A DNA stretch of 64,000 nt from the NCBI GenBank assembly GCA_022605955.1, contig JAKCOZ010000326.1, positions 1 to 64,000 of the forward strand, given 5' to 3'. Positions 24,030-37,200 of this stretch are shown here, in pieces; position 1 is the first letter of the stretch, and each line of letters begins with the position of its first letter. The position numbers and the translations under genes are program-made. The stretch comes from Rallus limicola. Its lineage: Eukaryota; Chordata; Aves; Gruiformes; Rallidae. The notes below the pieces were generated by a model that worked only from the letters and a program-made list of their open reading frames with translations, had not been told where the DNA came from and ran no database searches.

Positions 24030-24966
24030 TAGGAAGGAGAGGGACCAAAGTGCCTGTACACTAATGCACATGGCATGGGCAAAATTGCCAGATTCAATCT
24101 GCCAGGTATCTGCTTTGAATACAACATAGCAGAGAAGAAACTGTCTAGGAGGTTTCTTGAGTGTGTTGGGGATAACTTTCTTTCACCACAGCTGGTGAGC
24201 AAGGCAGCTACTGCTACTGTTTTTTTTTCAAACAAAGAAGGGCTGGAGACAGCCTTGGGCACAGTGACCATGAAATGATGTTCTTGATTCTGAGAGAAGC
24301 AAAGAGAACACTCAGCAGAACTGCTACATCTGACTTCAGGAGGGCTGACATTGGTCTTGTCAGGGTCCTAGTTGACAAAGGCCCTTGGGAAGCAGTCCTC
24401 AATGGCAAAGGAGTCCAGGAAGCCTGGATGTTTTTCAAGAAGTAGTCTTAAAGGCATAGTAGCAGGTTGTCCCCATGTGCAGGAAGAATAGCTGTCGGAG
24501 AAGAAGACCAACCTGGATGAACAGAGAGCTGGAGCTGCAACTTAGGTAGAAAAAGAGAATTTATGGCATTTGGAAGAAAGAACAGGTGACTCATGAAGGT
24601 TACAAAAAGGTAGTGAGGCTATGCAGGGAAAGAATTAGAAGGACAAAAGTATAACTAGAACTTACTGCAGCCTCCGATGTTAAGGACAATAGAAATAACT
24701 TTTTAAAAATACATTAACAATAGAAAGAGAACCTCTACATTCTAATAGATGGCACCAGTAACATAATGACAAAGATTGAGGAAAAGGCTGAAGTGCTGAA
24801 TGTCACCTTCGCCTCAGTCTTTAACAGCAAGACCAGTTGTTCCCCGAATATCCAGCCCACTCAGACAGAAGACAGGGATGGAGGGCAGCCTCTGTAATCC
24901 AAGGGGAAATGGTGAGGGACTTGCGTAGGAACCTAGATGCTGCATCTAGCCCAGATCAGATCCACT
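24030..24966 (+). mobile_element. Older CR1 LINE, left part of a nested pair
   Basis: Homology to the CR1 ORF2 region begins near 24030 with CCAAAGTGCCTGTACAC and ATGGCATGGGCAA, the family's region before the endonuclease. It jumps at about 24090 to the end of that domain (GGTATCTGCTTTGAATAC, AGGAGGTTTCTTGAGTG), so most of the endonuclease appears deleted. It continues through the linker with CTGGAGACAGCCTTGGGCAC, GACCATGAAATGATG and GACTTCAGGAGGGCTGAC. The copy is full of stops. It is cut at about 24966 by a younger CR1 and resumes at 25461. Confidence 0.88.
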
Positions 24967-25460
24967 GTGTCCAGTTCTGGGCTCCTCACCATAAGAAGGA
25001 CATTGAGGTCCTTGAGCAAGTCTGCAGAAGGGCAAGCAGGCTGGGGAAGGGACTGAAGGGCAAATCCTATAAAGAGCGGCTGAAGGAGCTGGGGATGTTT
25101 AGGCTTGAGTATAGGAGGCTGAGGGGAGACCTTATCACTGCCTACAACTACCTAAAGGGAGGTTGTAAACAGGTGGGTGATGGTCTCTTCAGCCAAGTAA
25201 CAGGAGAGGGCACAAGAGGAAATGGCACAAAGCTGCCCCAGGGCAGGGTCTGATTAGATGTTAGGAAAAAAAAAAAAAAACCAACAACCTGAAAGAATTG
25301 TTGGGATGTGGAACAGGCTGCCCAGGGAGGTGGTTGAGTCACCACCCCTGGATGTGTTTTAAAAAAGGGTAGATCTGGTACTTAGGGATATGGTTTAGAG
25401 GAGGACAGGAACAGTTGGACCTGATGATCTTGTAGGTCTTTTCCAACCTTGTGATTCTGT
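24967..25460 (+). mobile_element. Younger CR1 inserted into older CR1
   Basis: A 5'-truncated CR1 starts at GTGTCCAGTTCTGGGC, so it contains only the C-terminal part of ORF2 ([30 protein letters not shown]) and the 3' untranslated region. It ends in TTCCAACCTTGTGATTCTGT. It lies inside another CR1 whose sequence stops before it and resumes exactly after it. GATCCACT at 24959-24966 and GATTCACT at 25461-25468 look like a diverged target duplication. The 138-codon frame at 24837-25253 joins residues of the two elements and is not a real fusion protein. Confidence 0.9.
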
Positions 25461-26932
25461 GATTCACTCAAAGGTACTGAAGAAGTTGGAAGTGTTCACC
25501 AGGCCACTTTCCATCATTTATGAGCAGTCCTGGCTGACTCGGGAAGTCCCACTTGACACCAGTCCACAAGAAGGGCCAGACCTGGGGAACTATAGACTGT
25601 CAGTCTGACCTCAGTGCCTGGGAATACTACGGAGCAAATCATCCTGACTGTCATGATGAATCACATACAGGAAAAATAAGCGATTCAGCCCAGTCAGCAT
25701 GGGTTTATGAAAGGCAGGTCCTGCTTGACCAACCTGTTCTCCATATATGATAAGATGACCTGCTTAGTGGATGAGGGTAAGGCTGTGGATGTTTTCTATC
25801 TAGATTTCAGAAAAGCTTTTGACACCATTTCCCACAATGTTCTTCTACAGAAAACAGCTGCTCTTGGCTTGGACAGGACGTACTCTTTGCTGGGTAAAAA
25901 ACTGGCTGGCTGACTGAGTCCAGAGAGCAGTGGTGAATAGAGTTAAATCCAGTTGGCAGCCAGTAACACGTGGTGTTCCTCAGGTCTCTGTGCTGGGCCT
26001 AGTTCTCTTTAATATCTTTATTAATGACCTGGATGGGGGATGCACCCTCTGTAAATTTGCAAATAACACTAAGTTAGACAGGAGTGTTGATTTGCTTGAC
26101 AGTAGGAAGGACTTATGGAGGGATCTGGACAGGCTGGATCAATGGGCCAAGGCCAATAATATGAAGTTCAGCAAAACCAAGTGCCAGGTCTTTTATTGGG
26201 TCACAATATCCCCAAGCACTGCTAGTGTTTTGGGACAGAGTGGCTGGAAAGCTGTCTGGCAGAGAAGGACCTGGGGGTGTTGGTTGACACTGGCTGAACA
26301 TGAGCCAGTAGTGTGCCCAAGTGGCCAAGAAGGCCAATAGCATCCCAGACTGCATTAAAAATAGTATGGATAGTAGGACTAGGGCAGTAAATGTCCCCCC
26401 CTGCTCAGCACTGGTGAGGCCCCACCTGGAGTACTGTGTTCACTTTTGGTCCCTTTGCTACAGAAAATATGTTGAAGGGCTAGAGCATGTCCAGAGAAGA
26501 GCAACAAGGCTAGTGAGGGGATCAGAAAATAAATTTTATGAGGAGCAGCAGAAGGAAATGGGGTTGTTTAGTCTGGAGAAGAGGAGGTTGAGGGGATATC
26601 TAATTGCTAATCTAATCTAATAGTTGTAACTACCTGAAAGAAGGTTGTGGAGAGGTGGGGGCTGACATTTTCTCCCTAATAAAAAATGATAGGACAAGAG
26701 GAAATGGTGTAAAGTTATTCTGGGAGAGGTTTAGATTGGATATTAGGAAAAACATCCCAGACAGGGATGTTAGGCATTGGAATGGGCTGCCCAGGGAGGT
26801 GGTGGAGTCTCCATCCCTGGAGATATTTAGATGGTTAGGTGTGTTTAGTAGTGGATTGCAGGTTAGGGTGATGGTTGGACTTGATCTCAAGGGTCCCTTC
26901 AAAGCAAGACAATTCTAAGATTCTGATTCTGT
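25461..26932 (+). mobile_element. Older CR1 LINE, right part of a nested pair
   Basis: The older element resumes with the finger/palm region (CCATCATTTATGAGCAGTCC; GGAACTATAGACTGTCAGTC). The first palm motif YLDFRKAFDT lies at about 25798-25827. The active-site motif is FANN at 26056-26067 instead of FADD, so both catalytic aspartates are changed. LDRLDQW and the C-terminal [13 protein letters not shown] region follow, then the 3' untranslated region ending near 26932 in AATTCTAAGATTCTGATTCTG. Frames are broken at several points. Together with 24030-24966 this is the most complete CR1 copy in the window. Confidence 0.92.
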
Positions 26933-27074
26933 AGTTGTTGCTACCATTGCAGAGGGGTAGATATTGGTCTAAAACATGATTAAAATAGGCACAGTCCCCA
27001 TTCTGGTTAGCAAACCTAGGTATTATTTGGTGAGAAAAACTTAAAACTTAGGATTTCACTTTCACAGAAAAGGA

Positions 27075-27150
27075 GATGAAAGGGAGGAAAGAAGGAAGAA
27101 AAAAGACGGAGAAAGAAAGAAAGAAAGAAAAAGGAAGGGAAGGGATGATG
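27075..27150. repeat. Purine-rich GAAA/GGAA low-complexity run
   Basis: Imperfect GAAA, GGAA and GGGA words on the plus strand. This is the only sizeable purine tract with purines on the plus strand; the other large tracts have pyrimidines there. Confidence 0.7.
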
Positions 27151-29303
27151 ACAGGAAGGCAGGGAGGAACATGTTTATGTTCATGTGTAACCTTACAAAA
27201 GCTAGTCTTGCCCTACCTCAAAAGAAAGAAACATACATTCATCCAAACATCCCTGACCCCCAAAGAAACGATGCTTCTCCACAGTCAGGCTTCTTTTGTT
27301 ACTGAATATAGTTACCACCAAGCAGAGAAAATGCAAACATCTCAGAGAGATCCCCCCAAATCTAGTTTTCATAAAATATTTGTCATGGCTCTTACATCAA
27401 GGATAAAATCTATGTTTATTAACAAATGAGCTTCTCTATTCCCATTTAAAATTTTCAGGTTTGAGTCCTCTAGCCATGATCTTAACATGCAAGGCACACA
27501 CAAACTTGACAAAGGAAATTATTGGAGACAATCTCCCACTGTAATTAAAACAGTGGAAGGTCAGAATGTAGAAACTCTCCCACCCACCATTCACCCTTCC
27601 CATCCTAACACAAGTAGAAATGCATGCTTTGTAGACCACAAATACCCAGGCTGATTAACTACACAGCTATGCAATATTACTCATGCATTCCTCCTGAAAT
27701 GTCAAAAGGATTAGGAGTACCACATCTTTCCTCACAAACTCTAATCTTAAGGAACCCTGCTGCAATGAAAACACTGCAATTACTTTCGTACACTGTCAAT
27801 TTTACAATTGGGGGAAAAAAGAGCTTTACTAACAGCAAATAATTATACCACCACTTAATGATTGATTTAACATAGAAAACCCATCTAATTCCTTTTGTCA
27901 TTACAATCTACAGTACTAACACTCTAACAATGCTGCCTTAGTGAGTTGACATTACATTAGCATTAAGAATAATGCTAATATAAAACATAGCTTAACTTTT
28001 TATATTGTTAATCTGCATCAATGCACTATACAACTGGTATATTATGAGGCCTATTAGTGTAGCAAAAGTCTGGGTGATACGATCTAGTCTAGTAGCATAT
28101 TTTCAAGAAAGGCACTAGTGCATTATATTGCACATTTGAAAAATTAACCTCCTACATGGTACACAGGGGCAGGGGGTCATATAGTTTCTGTCTTACTGCA
28201 AACAACAGTTGCAGACCAAAGGAATAACACACCAGAACATGATTACATGTTTTCAGGCCATGCCTACATTTAAACAGGTCTCTTATAGATGACTAGTACC
28301 TCATCTTGAGCCTTTGAGATGAGGATGGACTTGTTGCTGATGTTGTTTTTATATGTCAAGGAACAGTCATGCATTTGGCTCGGAAGGTCTTTTAATAGCA
28401 TATGGGAAATTCTTATCTTATCTTACAGGACTTTGGAATAGTTGTTTGTTTCCATTTCAGTCCACAGCACTAATTTTATAAACACTGTAAGAAGCAGCAC
28501 TTGCCTTGAAGAGCTAAGTATATAAATAAAATATAGGGATGAGCAAAAAAAGAAAGGGAACATTTTTACCTTCATCTTGTATTTTCCATTGTACTTCAAG
28601 TGCTCAATTAAGTTTGTAGGCCTCAAATTTTTCAGAAGACTAAATTCTTTCTGAAGTAAAGGAAATATGAGAGTTTTGTGGATATTTGGTGAATTCAAGG
28701 TTTGAGGTGGAAGAGGTTAATTTAAGAATGTAATCTAAAACAAGGACATATTTCATATCTGGTTTAGCAGAAAAAAACAGGTAGAGCTGGTCATGTATTT
28801 GTCTGATTTCAAAACTCAGGAAACTTGACTATCTTGCCCGTTCACAAACTTGATGTAGGGTCATCGAAGGGTTTAGCTTTTCATTTGTCTCTAATAAGAA
28901 TGAAATGAATATAACAAGTATTGCAACAGAGTGAAAAGAACTGCAGTATGAAAATGTATGCTCTAATATCCCATCAGAGAGGGCTGTAAATTCTGCACTA
29001 TCCATTACTCAGTCAGAGTGCTATTCCACATGTGGACTAAGAATGAAGGTGTGAAATCATTAGAGTTTATATCTCAGGCTGGCTGTAAGCTTTGGCCTAT
29101 TTCTTTAGAAGTGTCACTACTTCCTGTTTAACATATCGACCTGCCTATTTGGCATTTGACAGCACTATTGAATTTTTGCTGAATTTTATGCTTCAGGAAG
29201 GACATAAAGTAACAAGTTTTCCCCTGGGCTCCCCCCTCCATAGCCTCAAATTTACTATGAACTTCAGAAACACTTTGTAATCTAATGTAAATATATAATG
29301 TCC

Positions 29304-29376
29304 TTTTTTTTTTTTTTTTTTTTCTGTTGGAGGCAGCTTTTTAGCTTGGTTTTTTTTTGGTTTTTTTTTTTTTTTG
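29304..29376. repeat. Poly(T) pair separated by 24 bases
   Basis: T of about 20 at 29304-29323, then TTTTTTTTGG and a longer T run at about 29349-29375 leading into a G-rich stretch to about 29402. No retroposon body recognised. Confidence 0.75.
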
Positions 29377-30545
29377 GGGGGTGGGCAGTGGAGTGCTGGG
29401 GGGTGAGTGCTCTTTTGAATGTAGAGAAATAGTTTAGAAACAGTAAATCATATTTCCAAAACACAAGTACCTAAATGTCCCCTTTGTCTTTTCTCCCCTT
29501 ACTTGAATGTTTGGCTTAGGTGGATCTCAGAACATCAATTTGTCTCTCTATGAAGTCCTTTGGTACATTGTTCCTCCTTTCTAGTTTCACAAAACCTACT
29601 CTCTAGGCCAGGGCTGCAGGTTCCACTAGGTGCCAAAAGGTCTGAAAGTTAAATATTGCAACACTGAGAAAGAAAACATCGTATTTTTGTATATTCAAAG
29701 ACAGATTTAAAAAAACAACCAAACAAGCATAAAAAAAACCACATCAAAAAAACCTCAAACTTTTGTCTCTTAATTCTCAGAACATCATGAATTATAGCTG
29801 AAAACAAGATGTCCTACCAAAACAGGTATTGGGACATTAGTAATGAAAAATTAAGTGTCTGGAGTTGACAGCAATTATATCGCCATCTAAATACTGCATA
29901 CAGCTTATAGGAAAACATAGGGAGGGTTTTTAACAGTAACCAAGCCAGAGCTAGGTAAAAGGCAAGTCTGATAAAAAGCCTAATTGGGATTTACACGACG
30001 ATTCAGGTGTGCAGGATGTAGCAATGTCTTCAATATGCCTAGGGAACATTTGGTAGAAAAAAATGCTATCCACTGAAATGAACTGTAATTCTGATTGTCC
30101 TCACTGGCCATATGACAGAGAAGGTTGAGAGAAGACATGTCTTAAAGGCTTCTTTGGAGTCTCAAAAGAGCATTGTTTATAGGCTATGGATGCAATTCTT
30201 CTCCGTCCTGCTACTATGCTTCATAGCTTTAAGATATAGTAATTCTAGGTTCCACTTCACAGGAGACAATTAGATTTACCAATATTTAATTTTAAAGCAC
30301 AGAGTGTTCATGACTGCAATAACTTCAGTGAAAAGACAGGGACACCCAAAGCTCATAATTCAACTAGAATTTAACATTCTAAAACTTTACTGTTCCTGAG
30401 CCCATTCTGTGTTTCATTTTTTCTCTTTGTCACTGCTCTGCCAGCATTCAGTGATACTATTTTTTTCAATTACTCTTTGATTTTCATCCATCATACTACA
30501 AAAGACTTTAAAGTTTCTTTCCTTTTTTATTTTCTTGCTTAATAG

Positions 30546-31060
<515 letters not shown>

Positions 31061-33175
31061 CCCTCTCCCCCTCCCCTGCTTGGCTCTTCCCCACTTGGTC
31101 TTGCTCTTCCTCCAATTGGTGTGACTAAAACGGCTTCCCCAGAGAAAGAGTGAAGTAGTATATCAGTATATCTTATCAATTACTTCCTCTAAGGTACACT
31201 TAAATTTAGGAAATTCATCTCTACAGGGCAGTCCATTTGCATTTACAGAATAAGCCAAGTCCACCAATTATTCCATCTTTGAACATTTCCACTATTTCTG
31301 AGGACATGTTAAGAGCTTTTGAGACTGCTAATGCATCGAGGTGATTCTTTACTACCTCTAAGACACTGGTTTCACTTTCAAGTTCATATCAGGAATGTAT
31401 ATTTTTGGCCAAAGTTGTCTTTCTAAAGTTAAGGAGAAAAAAACCCAAACAGCAAACACACAAGAAACCAAAGAAAATGAGACCAAAATAAAAGACCAAA
31501 TCTGAATTGCAGCACTGTCTCGTTTGACAATAATATTATATTTTAAACCACTGTTGTAGACATTTCTGGAGTCATTTCTCAGGAAAGAAAAAAATGCGAA
31601 CTCTTTTTCTGGGACTCATTTTTCTTGTTGAATTTCCTATTTGATTTGGAGTCCAGAATAAAGATACACTGATCCACAGAAGTCACTAAGAATAGGACTA
31701 AATGCTATTTAGGCATATTAAAGAAGCTTTTAATAAAGGGTTAGCTGATGGGACAGCCACAGCAAGACAATATAGAAAGGTAAGCTTGTGCATGGAAGTC
31801 AGAACACTGAGGATCTGCTTCCTAAGCACAGAGAAGAATGTCTGTAAAAATTATGTTGTCTTCTAGAACACTCATCATGGAAATCCTCAGCCAACTATAA
31901 TCTGTCTTGGGTTTAACAAAGCATTGGAGAATGAAAAGATGTGAGCAAATTCCTAAACTTGTGACTACCAAAAGGGATCATATTTTGGTTCTTCCCTCTC
32001 CCATGTAGTGTTTCTCTGCATAGTGTCAGATATACTGTTTCTCACCATTTGATTAGCCATTTGAAGTCTTCAATTTCTAATTGCTATTGACGGTTGCTTG
32101 ATTTTCTGCAGAATTAGTGTGCTGAACTCACCTATTGAATAGTTAGTGGTAAACACCAGAGATGACACGTGGAGAATGGAAGAAATGTGGTGATGGAAGA
32201 GAAGCTAAAGCAGAACCAAACCAGCATTATCTGAGCACACCTTTAAATGCCAGACAGTTGACTACAATCAACTCAAAGTCTGGTAGTCCAGGCAAACCCT
32301 GCTAAAAGCTAAACAGATGGCTGTCATGTAACTCATTTTGTGTGTATACAGATTTGAAAAGGTGAGTTACTTGCATTAATATTACCTGGTCCACAAAGAT
32401 AGATAATCTTTAGTAAAGGTACCTGGTTTGTATTTTTTTACATATTAATCAAATAAGGGACTACTCAGATGATCCATATCAGCTTTATTGAACTGGTTCT
32501 TTAACAGATTTAAAAGAAAGAGTCAAGCAGGAAGTACAACATAATTCCTCAGCAGGTCCGAGTGTCTGCAAAGGGAAGTCATAGAGTACATTGCAATGGT
32601 TCCATTCATTTTCAAAATCTCTGATTCACCAGGGAACTTAAGACTGCTCCATAAAATGCACATATTCCTATGTCTTGCAGCATGGTTCCAGCTGTGCATA
32701 GTCTCTCCTGCTGCTATAAGGACTGCATCAATCTTTGGTCTCATCTCCAACTGCATGCACTTCCTCTGCTACTGCTGTCTAATATGGAAAGAAGAAAATG
32801 TTTAGGAGTAAGGTTTAACTGACAGGGTCCAACTTCCACACCACAAAATGTGTTTTAGATCATAAGATACTCCAGATTTTATTTAAATTATCTCTCTATA
32901 AAAATTATTTTCTATGTATGGGGTTGCAAATTTTTAGTGAAGTTAGAGTTATATTCATACAACATCTAACACCCTACGTCTATCCATACCAGTAAATTAA
33001 AAGATTCCCAAGACAGTTCTCTGTCATTGAGGCTGTAGTATTAAACTCGATTTAAGGAGAAAATCAGGAAAGAATGACAGTTGACCTGGGGCAACGTCCT
33101 GCAGGGATGAGTCCCGCTCTTCAGAAGTGTAGATTATGTTTTTCCACTGTCCAGGCACATCCTTTAATTTAGCGG
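31061..33175. other. Unassigned stretch
   Basis: No gene or repeat recognised in about 2.1 kb. AT-rich, ordinary complexity, with an A/C-rich patch near 31437-31490. Confidence 0.4.
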
Positions 33176-34262
33176 TGTGTTGCAGCTGTGCATAGTTGGG
33201 TACTGAGAGAGAGAGGGGCCAGGGGCTGCAGAAAATGGCTGCTGCAATCTTCTGCTAGCCTGTGTTCTGATAGCGCCTCTGAGAATCACATATAGGAGAG
33301 AAAAGGACTTGGAGAAGACCACAATGTTGGCCCGTTAAGGGCATTATGATATATATTTGCATATAAATGTAAGCAGTTGACAGACACAAAAGGCCAGGAA
33401 GGCTGGGGGAGGAGGCACTCAGGTACCTGAGAGGGAGAGATGCCCCTGCAGCCGGTGGAGACATAGAGAAGATGCCGTGACTGACGTTGGGATGAGCCCC
33501 TGCCAGCACAAGCGACCTACAGAGATGAGCAAAACAGGTTTGCTGGGGGAGGCCTATAGCCCCGTGGAGGACTGGGACTGAGAGACACTGGGATTTGTTG
33601 CTGCCTGCCAGAGCAGAGATGAAGCCCAGTGGGAAGAGATTTGCCTTGGAGAAAGTTCATGGAGGACTGTCTCTCGTGGGTGAGATCCTGCGGTGCAGCA
33701 GGGGGAGGGTGTGTGGAATGGATGCCCCCATCCCGGCCGAGAAGGAAACCATCTTGCAAGGGACTGACCGAAGCCCCCATCTCCTAGTCCCTGCCCCCCG
33801 TCCTGTGCTGCGAGCAGGAGGGGAAGAAGGGAGCAAAATCATGGCTGAAAGGGAAGTCTGCTTTAGAATGGAGGGGTGGGGGGAAGGTGTTACCCAGACC
33901 CCCATTTCCCCGGTCCCTGCCCCTCCTGGGCTGCAACCGGGAGGGAAGAAGGGAGCAAACTTCTAACTAAAGCCTGCTGAGGAGGGAGTGGGGGGGGGGA
34001 AAGTGTTTGCCTGGTTGCATTTGTTTTAAGATTGTTGGTTGCACTCCTGACTCTGTTTTTTCACTGTTTTCTCTTAAGCGTGGTGTAATATATGAGTTAA
34101 CTTTCTCTTCTGCACTCTGTGTTGAGTCTGTTTTGCCCGCGTCATTAATGAGTTTGACTTTTGAGCCACTTAATATATTTTTCTCCCCTGTCCAACTAAG
34201 AAGTGGAGTAATAGACTGATTTTGGTGGGCGTCTGGCCTTTAGCCAGGGCTCAAACACCACA
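33176..34262 (-). mobile_element. ERV-type solo LTR-like repeat, copy 1, minus strand
   Basis: The unit starts at the right with TGTGGTGTTTGAGCC on the minus strand (plus-strand end CAAACACCACA at 34262) and ends at the left at TGTGTTGCAGCTG, giving TG...CA termini. It aligns by eye with the unit at 55193-56050: matching starts, a shared GAATCACAT-TAGGAGA block, a shared GAAGGGAGCAAA block, a shared TGTGTTGAG block, and matching TTGGTGGGC-TCTGG ends. The interior is GC-rich with degenerate GTGGA/GGGAG minisatellite-like units. It lacks about 80 bases present near the left end of copy 2. No retroviral internal genes or primer-binding site are seen beside it. From memory, bird genomes carry an LTR family of this form, but I cannot name it with certainty. 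Open frames of up to 123 codons inside it are not claimed as genes. Confidence 0.6.
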
Positions 34263-37200
34263 TGGTGTAAGCAGGAAGTACAGTATTCACTGGGTCTACC
34301 AATGTGTAAATGGGAAAAAGAACTATGATGAGTAAATCATCTTTGATTTGCCCTCCAACAGTACTTAACTCTATCAGGTGTAGGCTTCATTTTAAATTAG
34401 CTCCATACAGTCATCAGTGTAAATAATTTTATCTTCATAGTAGTTCACTAATAGAAATGGCAATACCTCTACAAGGGTAACTGAAAAGTACTTTCTCAAA
34501 ACAATAAACCAGTGTAGGTGCTTAAGATAAATATGGGGAAAATGAGATTATTTATATTATATAAAATTTTATGGAGTGTTGTAAGTCTTAATTAAATAAT
34601 GTTTGTGAGGGCATTCATGAAATCTGGTATTAACACAAATTATCATTATTCTGTGATAACAGTACATCTCTACAACACCATCAAGAAAACGCATCAAAAG
34701 TTGGAATAAGCTTTGATGAAAACTACTCATAATTCTCAGACAAAGTTGATGCAATGATGTGTTACTAAAGCTGGGTGATTTTTCCTGGATTTTTTTAATG
34801 CTCATTAGTAATTAATTTTTTCTTCTTTAAAGAAGATGAGGTTTTCTTTGCATAAAAATGAACCGTGGACAATTTCCAAGGGACTGAATAAGTCTTTCTC
34901 TTAGCATGCTTCAATAAATAACCTGGGCTAGAATATTCAAAAGAGACTTGATGAGAAAGAAAATTCAGTGACTGTGGTTAGTTAATTTCTTATGTGAATT
35001 TGGGTTAGTTATTTGTTGGGGAGAAAGAGGGAATTTTATATCATTTCTAGCTACAGTTAGGAGCCCAGAAATGCCCTGGGGCCAATAAAGAAAAATGTTT
35101 AACCTCGGGGCATATCAGTACAGCAGTTAGTCAGTAGTAAGGCTCTATACTTAGGTATTCTGTTTTGACAAGCTCATTACCCACACGAAAAGGTTGTCTT
35201 CGAGATCCTGGAGGAGTAGGTAGAAAAGTTTAGAATGAGGAAGATAGAAACCCTCTATTGCCTCTGAAATTAGTACATTGCGTCTGCATATGGGGAATTT
35301 TTCACAACTTAACTGAGAACAACTGGGATTTTGATTATTTCGTAAAAAATAAATGCATATACATGTACATATACATAATATGCGTCATACACATTTAGAA
35401 TTGGTATCAGCTTTCACAAGATGTTTGTGAAAAACATGAAAAAGTGATAAAGTTCTCTTTTAAAAATGCATCAGTTCCTGTAGTAAAATCACCAAAACAG
35501 AGAATTTTGGGAATCTAATTTAGAAAAGCTGGGGCAGCCTTACCAAAATTGTTCTATCCTACAGTATGGGCTACTACTTCACATAATTTCTGCCTTGAAC
35601 AGCTTCCCCACCAGTCAAGTTCACCTAGAGGACTTGATGGACTATATGTGTCCTGATATTAGGGAATACTTGGTGATATTGACAAATGCCCACTGGTGTC
35701 CAGAATGAGGTGGAACCACCCAACTCATTTTCATCTATGACCTACTGGTATAGTAAGCATTCATTTGAATGGAAGTCTTGGAAATACAGAAGCTTGCTCA
35801 TTACTTTCTCTTCTCTGTCACATCTATTCTGTGACCTACTGCCTCCATTCCTCTGTTTTACTCTCAGACCAGCTGCTGTTAACTTTTTTTTTTTTCCCTT
35901 TACAGCTTTTCAGTTGAAGCTATAATAGGCAGTTATTCAGAGCTCAGTATGATCTACGGAAGTCTTGGGAAAGAGACACACACACATATGTGTGTGTAGT
36001 GTTGAGGGAGATTACATAGTGGAAAATAAAGAAATATCTGCATGCCTTGGTATGCTTCCAATTTGATTTAATGCAGAATTATCAAGCAAAGTTATCTGAC
36101 CTGTGCTATGCACAAGGTCCCTTTTGGATTTAAAATCTATGAATCTATATCAGCAACGGAAAGTACATATGAGGTGACCTTCGGAGATTCACAGTACACT
36201 TCAGTCAAGAATGTCTCATCTGACTACTCATTTAACAAGAAAAGAGTTGTAACCAACACCTTACTGTATTTTAAAGACAAACAGGGTCATTTGCAATGAT
36301 TCATTAATTTTCAGAAAGTATTTAAGTTTTTCAGTGTGGGTTTTCTGTTGTGATTTTTCTTTTTAATGCTGATTACAATGTGTTTTGGGAGGGATGATTT
36401 TTAAAATCTACTGGGAAAGATAACCTTTAATTCCTAGGTAAAGGGCCTTGTCAAGGAGTGTCCCATCAAATTTCTGTTTTCTTTAGTGTGCCGAGAGAAC
36501 ATCAGAGACCATTTTTTTTCCTTTCCCAGGCAGTGAATGCTTCAGGATTGAGTGAGCTGCTCAGAGAGATTCACAACTCTCCTTAACTTTTTTTTTTTTA
36601 ATTTTCAGTCCCACTCTACACTAGTTCAGCCTCCATTTCCTGCTAACACATGGTACTGTAGTGCTTTTGATAACAAAAAGAGGGTAAATGAAGGGCAGAT
36701 CAGGAAACCTCAAGTCCTTTTTCTTACATTTCTCCATACAGTGATATCCCCTCTACATAATGTGTCCTCCAGCAATAAGATGTGTGCATATGTATGTTTG
36801 CAGAAAGCAGTTAGGTAGCTGGTTTGGTCAAGATGGCATCAGGGCATGCATTCAAGATGGTCTACTTTTGACCACAGAGCCTAATGGATCTCAAAGGGAC
36901 AACTACACTTTGATCCAAGTTTCAAACCAAGACTCCTGCCACATACATGCATTACTTTGTTTCAAGGTTTCAGTGAAGGGTAAGGAATCTAGCTTTGCTA
37001 GGAAAAACAAAACAAAACAAACTAACAATAAAACAAACAAAAAAGCACAACACACACACAAAGAGAAAGTAAGGGCTGTTTGCTTTATCATCCAGTTTCC
37101 AGAGAGAGTGAAAACGTGAATTTGCCCCCTGAAGCTGGCCAGTGACCAGGGCTCGCTCCCTGACATAGGTCACTAAGTCAGTAAAAGAATATTCTTTATC

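Larger units (their letters stand above)
26933..30545. other. AT-rich unassigned stretch
   Basis: About 3.6 kb with no gene recognised. A purine-rich GAAA-type run lies near 27075-27150, T-rich homopolymers at 29304-29323 and 29348-29376, and an A/C-rich tract near 29708-29757. Open frames here are short and lack family features. Confidence 0.4.

Noticed and set aside
24837..25253. Apparent 138-residue protein with reverse-transcriptase C-terminal sequence
   Set aside because: It is a chimera created where a younger CR1 interrupts an older one; the join is at 24966.
33595..33966. 123-codon frame, and overlapping minus-strand frames, in a GC-rich block
   Set aside because: Lies wholly inside the LTR-like repeat; GC-rich DNA has few stops, and the residues resemble no retroviral or host protein.
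36760..37119. 119-codon frame and overlapping minus-strand frames
   Set aside because: Overlaps an A/C-rich low-complexity tract and shows no protein-family pattern.
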